From NCBI GenBank assembly GCA_023014365.1, contig JAEBUN010000002.1:930001-994000 (forward strand): DNA of 64,000 nucleotides, in the 5' to 3' direction. Position numbers and translations under genes: made by a program. Source of the DNA: Lepiota brunneoincarnata. Taxonomy: Eukaryota; Basidiomycota; Agaricomycetes; Agaricales; Agaricaceae. The notes beneath the pieces are model-generated. The model did not search any database and had not been told where the DNA came from. It worked only from the letters and a program-made list of their open reading frames with translations. Positions 57,658 to 64,000 of the stretch are shown piece after piece (positions within the stretch are counted from its first letter, which is position 1; the number at the start of each line of letters is the position of its first letter).

Positions 57658-60600
57658 ATGGACGACGATACATCAGACATTCTTGGCCAACAAACAAAAC
57701 CTGTTCTCCGCGCCCACAACAATGGACACTGGCTTGGAGCACCGTTGACGGTTAAGCTGGCATTCGGCCTTGCGGTTCTTCTCGCTTTGTATATTGTGTC
57801 TATACGCATCTGGATTCGTGTTTTGGTCTGGAAGGAGCGTTCTTACAAGCTGTGCGTTACTCTTACGTTCCGACGCCGTTTTCTACTGACACGGCATACT
57901 CAGTGCGATGAGGCGGAGGCATGGTATCCCTGACAACGACCACCGTCCTTTCAACGTGGCTTATGCTGCTGTGGTTCGCGCTCGTCAGGAGAAGGATGCT
58001 GCTCAAAAAGCGAAGGTTACACAGCCATTACCCCCACATGATCGGCGTAATGCTCGGCCCGAGCAGAACGTCAGGCAACGTTTCGGTATAATCATTATTA
58101 TTCTCTATCTTATCATTTGACTGAACCTCGGGTAGGCGTTCAAACTACGATAGAAGTTCCCCGTGCATCAAGTTACAGCGCTCGGGTCCCTGGCGCATAT
58201 CATACTCTGGAAGGCACTCCCGCGAGATCTAGTCCTCAATATGTTGGGTAAGTGTGGCGTCCACGCGGTTTAGAGTATACTCCCATCACTTCTCTAGCTT
58301 GTCTGTTTCCCCTGCTTCTACGAACATCCCCACTCGTCATAATACCCAACCACAACGTACTGCTCCGCAACACCTTGGAAATGACATTAAATCGTCCCAG
58401 AATGCCTATCGTCGCCCAAGTAGGAAAGAGTTGGCTATCGGAGACGGAACTGGCAGTCAAAAACGTGGTTTTGTCGAGGATCCGTCAGATGAACAGGAGG
58501 TTGCAAAGAAGTCCAAATGGGAAGACGGACACAACGGAGATGAAGTTGATAGTACTCCAATGCAACTCCAGCGGGGCGCCAAGCGGTATCTTGGCTATGA
58601 GGGTGATTCTGAGGATGATCTCCTCGAACGCCAGCCTAGAGACAAGCGTGCACGCAAGGTTTCCTTAGAAAAGGGTATCCAGGTGCAAGAGGAGGACTCG
58701 GAAATGGACGTCGATGAGGAGGATGATGACGACATTGACGACTTGCCCTCTTTCAGTCGTGGGAAGAAACGTGACCGTGCTGAGGCGGGCTCGACATTCG
58801 GTGGAGATGATGGCGATCCTGATAATTCTGACCCCAACTCCAAGAGGCGGACTCGCATACGGCGGACGGTATCAAAGCGGAAATCAGATGCCGCTGTTCT
58901 GGTTCGGGGTCAGAAACGGGATCGTGACTCGGAAGGGGATGAAAGCGGGGTTGAGGCCAACGACGATATTCCTCATGTGTCTCGCAAGAAGCGCGGGAAA
59001 AAGGCCTTACTGCTTGACGAAGCTTCCAGTGAACAAACCACTAGTAACTCACGGGCCTCGTCTACGAGTCGCGGTCGCAAGATTGGTGAAGAGTGGTCTT
59101 CCAATGGCATTAGGTGGAAAGTGGGTCCCAATGGTCAGCGATTACGTCAAGCACTGGTTAAGAAATCACGCCAGAAATATCCTATGGTGAGTTTTACATT
59201 GCCGCTCAGTGAATCGACATCTCAACTTTACCCTTAGCCTGAAGACTCTCAGCATCCCGATCGTGACGTTGACTTTGAAGTATTTGTGGAAACTTGGTTG
59301 ACTGAAGAGGAGTACCGTGATGCCAAAGCCCAGCACGTTCTTGCATGGCAGGACTCTCCTAAGCGTTCTAGAGAACCTGAGAGACTGGCGGTTGACGTTC
59401 AGGTATGTGTTCTGGAACCCCTTTTGAGTATTTACTGAGTATTGTTGATACTTTCCACAGTCGCCAGCCTTCGGAAAAAACCTTCTCTGGTCTTCAACCT
59501 CTACCCCTGTGGGTTCTCCGGCTACCTATTCTCCTGTTTCAGATTATCCCCTCTCGTCAACGCACCGTGTACAGCGAGACCCCTTCCGTTCATCCACCAC
59601 TTCGGCGGTTGGTCTTCGGATAAATCCATTTGACCAGCCATCGGCTCAAAGCAGCAGACGTATTTCTTCAATAGCTCGAAGTATATCTACGGGGAGCACG
59701 GGCTCCCCTAGCTTGATGGACAGTACCAATTCCACTCCTCATTCACGGTTCAAGACCTACTCCAAGTTTGAGAAGCAGGAATTGGAGGCACAGGCCATCC
59801 TCAAGCTACGAGAGCTCAAGAACAAGAAGGAGACTGAAGCGAATCGAGCAAGGGAGGATCAGGAGAGAGTGGAGAAAGAAATGGCTGAGAAAGAGCGGGT
59901 CGAAAAGGAGAATTTTGACAAAGCAGGCATGGCGGTAGCTCCTACAGTGCCCACTATCACTGTCACCGCCCCTTCGGAAGCTCCGAAAGCTCAACCAGTT
60001 CCTCCGCTTACTTTTTCCAAGCCGATCGCTGACGCTCCAAAACCTGCAGAGGCACCTCAGCCAACATCACATTTCGCTCCCTCTGCGTCCGCGTTCACCG
60101 CACCCAAACCTGGTGAAAAACCTGCTACTGCCACTGCTCCAGCGGCATCCTTCTTTGCGACTCCGCCTGCTGCCCCGCCCTCGTCGGGGCAGGCCGGCAA
60201 CTTAGCTAGCAACTTCCTTGGCAGCTTACCCCAAACTGCGGCTGCTGCCACCGCTGGTGCTGAAAGCAGAAAAACTGAACAACCTACGAAGCCGCCAGCT
60301 TTCTTTAGTTCTCCTTCATCTATCGGTGCCAACACGAACCCACCATTGGCGGCTGCAGCTCAACCCAACACCACCAAGCCCCTCTTCTCTTTTGGAATTA
60401 CGACATCCAAGCCATTGATTGAGCAGAAGACACCCGGAGCTACTCAGGCTCCGCCACCCGTCCCCCAACCTAACAACGATAACCCGCTACTCGCCCGCCT
60501 TGGACCCTCTTTCAACACGCCCGCTACGAATCCTACTTCAGCTGCCCCACAATCCATAGCAACCTTCCCGATCTCAAAGCCTGCTGCCCAATCCGATCCG

Positions 60601-61851
60601 TTTGGTGCATCCACCTCTCAAACTAAAGCACTACAAGCTTCCTCATCGACCGCTGCCCCCGCAGTCACGACTGCTGCAGCGGCACCTAAATTCAGCTTTG
60701 GGTTTCCCAATCCCACCAACGCCACCTCTACCTCTGCCTCTACCCTCCCTGGTCCCTCATTTACTATCCCATCATCTCAGACACAGTCGACGGGCAAGCC
60801 TGCACATCAGCCACTAGTCAACTTCGTTCCGTTGACTGCGACTGGAGCAAAGGATAGCAGCAAACCTACCACAAGCAACGCCACTTCCGCCGTCACTACT
60901 CAACCCCTCTTCAATTTCAAGGCGCCTGCCGCCTCCACGGCCACGACAAACATCGGATCAGGCGCCTCATCAGGCACACCCCAATTTTCGTTTACTTCCC
61001 TAAACGGAACGTCGAGCACCAGTTCTTTTAGTCCCTTCGGTACATCCAACAGTATCTCTGCATTCCCAGGTGGTACTTCTGAACAACCTGCTGAAACTAA
61101 ATCAACCGACTCGAGTAACACAGTACAGACCAAACCATTATTCAGCTTCGGTGTGACCGCAGGACAGCCGTCAATTGCTGCTCCCACTAGTGGTCCTTCC
61201 GGTGCTGGAACTACTACTACTTCCAAACCCTCCCCAAGTAGTTCGAGTCTCTTTGGTGCTCTAGGTACTCAGGCTTCTAGTGCCCCCGGCGCCCCAACCC
61301 CTGCGAGGAACTTAGGTGCATCCGGCACCTTTGGTAGCACTGGAGGGTCGACCAATACCTTTGGCGCAACTAACGCTGCGTCCTCCAATCAGCCTACCTT
61401 CAGCACCACCAGTCCATTTGGAAGCGCTAGCACGGGAGGGTCGAGTAATCTGCTGGGAGCGGTAACCAATCATCAGCCTGTAGAAGCCTCTAAGCCCACC
61501 TTCTCATTCGCATCTCCCATGGCCGTCAATGGAAATGGGGCAACAAAACCGGAGGATGCACCGAAACCTCTGTTCAATTTCAATGCGCCTGCAATCACCA
61601 ATGGGGCTGCAGCGAATTCCTCGGGACCCAGCGCGGGATCGAGCTTCTCGTTCAATTTCGGCGCTTCCAGCAAAGATGCGGCATCCTCGACTACACCTCA
61701 AACATCACTCTTTGGCACTGCTATGGGGACAAACCCCTTTGCCGTAAAGCCGGGCACCTTTACATTTAAAACTCCTGAAACTACCACGAGCACGACGAGT
61801 GGTGCTCAGGCCCTCAGTGGCTTTGGAACAACATCCGCACAACAAAAGTAA
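57658..61851 (+). CDS. membrane-anchored FG nucleoporin, POM121-like layout
   Basis: About 1,200 residues. The N-terminus MDDDTSDILGQQTKP is followed by one strong transmembrane helix (KLAFGLAVLLALYIVSIRIW, about residues 33-52) and a basic stretch (RRRHG after an intron that joins YKL to AMRRRHG). All junctions up to the FG region are in phase: RF/GVQTTIEV, YVG/LSVSPAS, KYPM/PEDSQHP, DVQ/SPAFGKN. The middle is very basic with KR clusters suggestive of nuclear localisation signals (KRRTRIRRTVSKRKS, RKKRGKK), then conserved-looking IRWKVGPNGQRLRQALVKKS and VDFEVFVETWLTEEEYRDAK. After a short charged coiled coil (KFEKQELEAQAILKLRELKN) there are about 650 residues of FG-type repeats (PLFSFG, PKFSFGF, SLFGAL, FSFNFG). 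This is the order of parts in vertebrate POM121. Homology is not shown. Confidence 0.82.
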
Positions 61852-62266
61852 ATATGATTTGCAGGTTTTCGTTTGGGTAAAGTCGGGAGGTCAGCTTCGC
61901 TATCTATTTTTTTTTTGTTGCAATTCTCCAGCACGGGAGATTTCACTTGTACACATTGCACGCATTTAATTTAGTAGTTCTGTCAGGGTGGACATGTACG
62001 ATATCCTCAATCAGATTTTCCTGTGCATTCTTGGTTTGTCCTAACCTATTCCCATTTGTGAGTACACGTGAGGTCCTGCCGTGTGTCCCGTTACCTATCT
62101 CTGCCGTGTTTTCCCTCGCCTGGGCCACATTCTAGCAGCGGAACGGCACCAGAAACAGGCAACCGGAACTAGGGATTGAAACGCTGACATCATATCCGAC
62201 AGGACTCAAACCAACCGACACAGACTATCTTTTACACTCTCCTTCTACCAACCACCATCCCTACAA
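61852..62266. other. intergenic region before the coiled-coil gene
   Basis: 415 bases with a T run (about 61909-61917). It holds the 3' flank of the nucleoporin gene and the promoter of the next gene. Nothing else was recognised. Confidence 0.5.
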
Positions 62267-64000
62267 ATGCAAACACGTACTATGGAAACTCCAAGACCAC
62301 GTCCGCCCGCCAAGATGCGGCGTTCACTTGTGAGGGGTCCATCAACGCCTCCCCCAGCCTATGCCTCCACGTTTCCCTTCCCCACCGACACATCAGGGGA
62401 TGGTGTGGTCATGTCCCCAGCGAATACATATTCTAGTTGGGATACGACCCTTTCGCCTGCGTTACCAAATCCTGCGAACCCCCAACCGACGGATGACCTG
62501 GCATGGTTGGATGACAGGTCGAGGGTTGAACTGACGGATATGTTAGTGAAAGCTGATACTTTGATCAAGGAAAGGGGAAATGGTGCGTTCAGAGAGACTC
62601 ATTTTCCTTTTTGTCGCTGCTGCCCCTCATGACTGTTGGAGTGAGATTGTCTAACTTACTTCTTTCCGGAAAACGTCTTTGTTTTCGTATTTTGGTCCCG
62701 TTTTCTAGAACTAAGACTTACGTCTGCGACGCGCCGGGTCTTATATGAAAGTAGCGCGACATTAAGGTCCAAGCATGAAGCACTGCTCGCTCGTCTACCC
62801 CTATCCCCATCCCCCAACGCTGATCCAACTTCAACCCTGTCCCCGAATCTTAGCCCTCTACGGCCTCGCTCACCACAAAAGCATTCACATTCCCTCAGCA
62901 GGTCCACGTCTGAATCTTTTATCGGGGTATCTGCCTCTCCGGAGCCCACGCTTTCCAATCTACATAAACACCCTCCACACCACCGTAGGGTAACCATGTC
63001 CCCTATGGATTTTTCATTCCTCGCGGATCAGAACGCCGAACTGCAATCAAAGTTGGAGAAGCTGGAGTCCGAAGCTACAAGTGCGGATTTGGCTGGTCGG
63101 AGGGAGCTGAGGAGATTGGAAAAGGAGATATCAGTGTTGAAGGGAGAGTTGGAAAAGACACAGGCGAAGAGCGATGAATTAGAAGAAAAGGCGAAGACGG
63201 GATTTGGGTTGGGTGCGGAAAAGATTATTGAGGAGGCATGGAAGAGGAAGAAAGAGAGAGAGGCGAGGATTAACGCAGTCAGGAAAGGGACACGTGAAAG
63301 CACGACAGTTAAGAATTTCGCCCCCGAGGGGCCGCTGTATGGAGTCTCGACGTCACGTTCTCATCCTAACTTGGATACTTTGTTAGTAGAGGAGGACTCG
63401 ATCCTTCGGGAGGAATCGGACGTCATTCAAGACGGGAAACCATTTCAACAGGATCAGCAACTGATGGCAAAATTACTGGAGAAGATACAGGAACTTGAAG
63501 CGACGAATACTAGGATTCTCGAACAACAGACAGAGACGACTTCGCGCTTACAAACAGTTCAACGGGAGACCGAATTTATGACGAAGGTGTACGAGCAATT
63601 CTCAAACCCGAACAATACTGGTGTGGCGCCTGACGCCGAAGAAGCTGAAGCCAGGGACCAGGTCTCAGTCGGACTAGCTGACGAGTTTATCAAGTCGCAG
63701 CGCGTACTGCAATCTCACCTCCTTGCTGCCAAAGTGAAACGACAGAGAAGCTTCCATAGGCGCGAGGCCCAAAAGCAAGTTCGGCCTTCCATTATGGGTT
63801 TATTTGACGACTTGCAGAAGACCGACTCATTGACTATCAACAAATCCGACCAGCTACCTGTGCCATTTTCTGAACTGTCTCAACACCAGTCGTCCTATTC
63901 TATAGGCGATGGTGGACCGACATCACCCGCTCTTTCATCACTCAGCTTTTGTTCACCTCCCGCACGATTCATAGAGGAACTATCTCCAAACGTCGCAGCA
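62267..64000 (+). CDS. coiled-coil protein, 3' end outside the window
   Basis: Not recognised. It starts MQTRTMETPRPRPPAKMRRS; a Pro/Ser-rich stretch leads to LAWLDDRSRVELTDMLVKAD, and across an intron (acceptor before GAACTAAGACTTACG near 62709) to ELRLTSATRRVLYESSATLR. After a Ser/Pro/His-rich segment come long heptad-type helices: FLADQNAELQSKLEKLESEA, RRLEKEISVLKGELEKTQAK, QQLMAKLLEKIQELEATNTR and further. FIKSQRVLQSHLLAAKVKRQ and RREAQKQVRPSIMGLFDDLQ precede a Ser-rich region. The frame is open at the window end, so the gene is truncated by the window. A cytoskeletal or scaffold role is only a guess from the coiled coil. Confidence 0.8.

Overview
The window is nuclear DNA of a filamentous fungus, most likely a basidiomycete of the Agaricomycetes. 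Genes are dense, are cut by many 45-70 base introns, alternate between strands and often share short divergent promoters. The encoded proteins are basidiomycete-like (14-3-3, RNase III, TOM20, RPA2, NUP98). I cannot name the species. No viral, plasmid, CRISPR, rRNA or tRNA feature was found.

Layout from left to right: a GPI inositol-deacylase (BST1/PGAP1, -), a 14-3-3 protein (-), a CLPTM1-family membrane protein (+), an unrecognised disordered protein (+), a SET5-like methyltransferase (-), two tandem TOM20 mitochondrial import receptors (-,-), the PP4 regulatory subunit 3 PSY2 (+), a Whi3/Scw1-type two-RRM protein (-), a small PPxY membrane protein (-), an acyl-protein thioesterase (-), the tRNA methyltransferase TRM10 (+), the complex I assembly factor NDUFAF5 (-), a Q/P-rich protein with three C-terminal C2H2 fingers (+), an H2A-like histone-fold protein with a long disordered tail (+), the second-largest RNA polymerase I subunit RPA2 (-), the nucleoporin NUP98 (+), RCF2 (+), PAPS reductase (+), an RNase III (+), cytochrome b5 (-), a membrane-anchored FG nucleoporin with the layout of animal POM121 (+) and the 5' part of a coiled-coil protein (+).

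There is no operon logic. Loose themes are mitochondrial function (two TOM20, NDUFAF5, RCF2, perhaps the RNase III) and nuclear pore (two FG nucleoporins 6.5 kb apart). The most interesting items are the POM121-like nucleoporin; a NUP98 gene that stops exactly at the His-Phe of the usual autoproteolysis site; the tandem TOM20 pair with conserved intron positions and a GC-AG intron in one copy; and a large H2A-like protein whose fold is completed by a 12-base microexon.

Several otherwise sound genes (PSY2, the Whi3-like gene, TRM10, the Q/P-rich gene, the histone-fold gene, NUP98) each need a one-base correction to read through conserved sequence, mostly one extra base in a short homopolymer. 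This looks like residual sequencing error rather than gene decay. Gene spans below run from start to stop codon and include introns.
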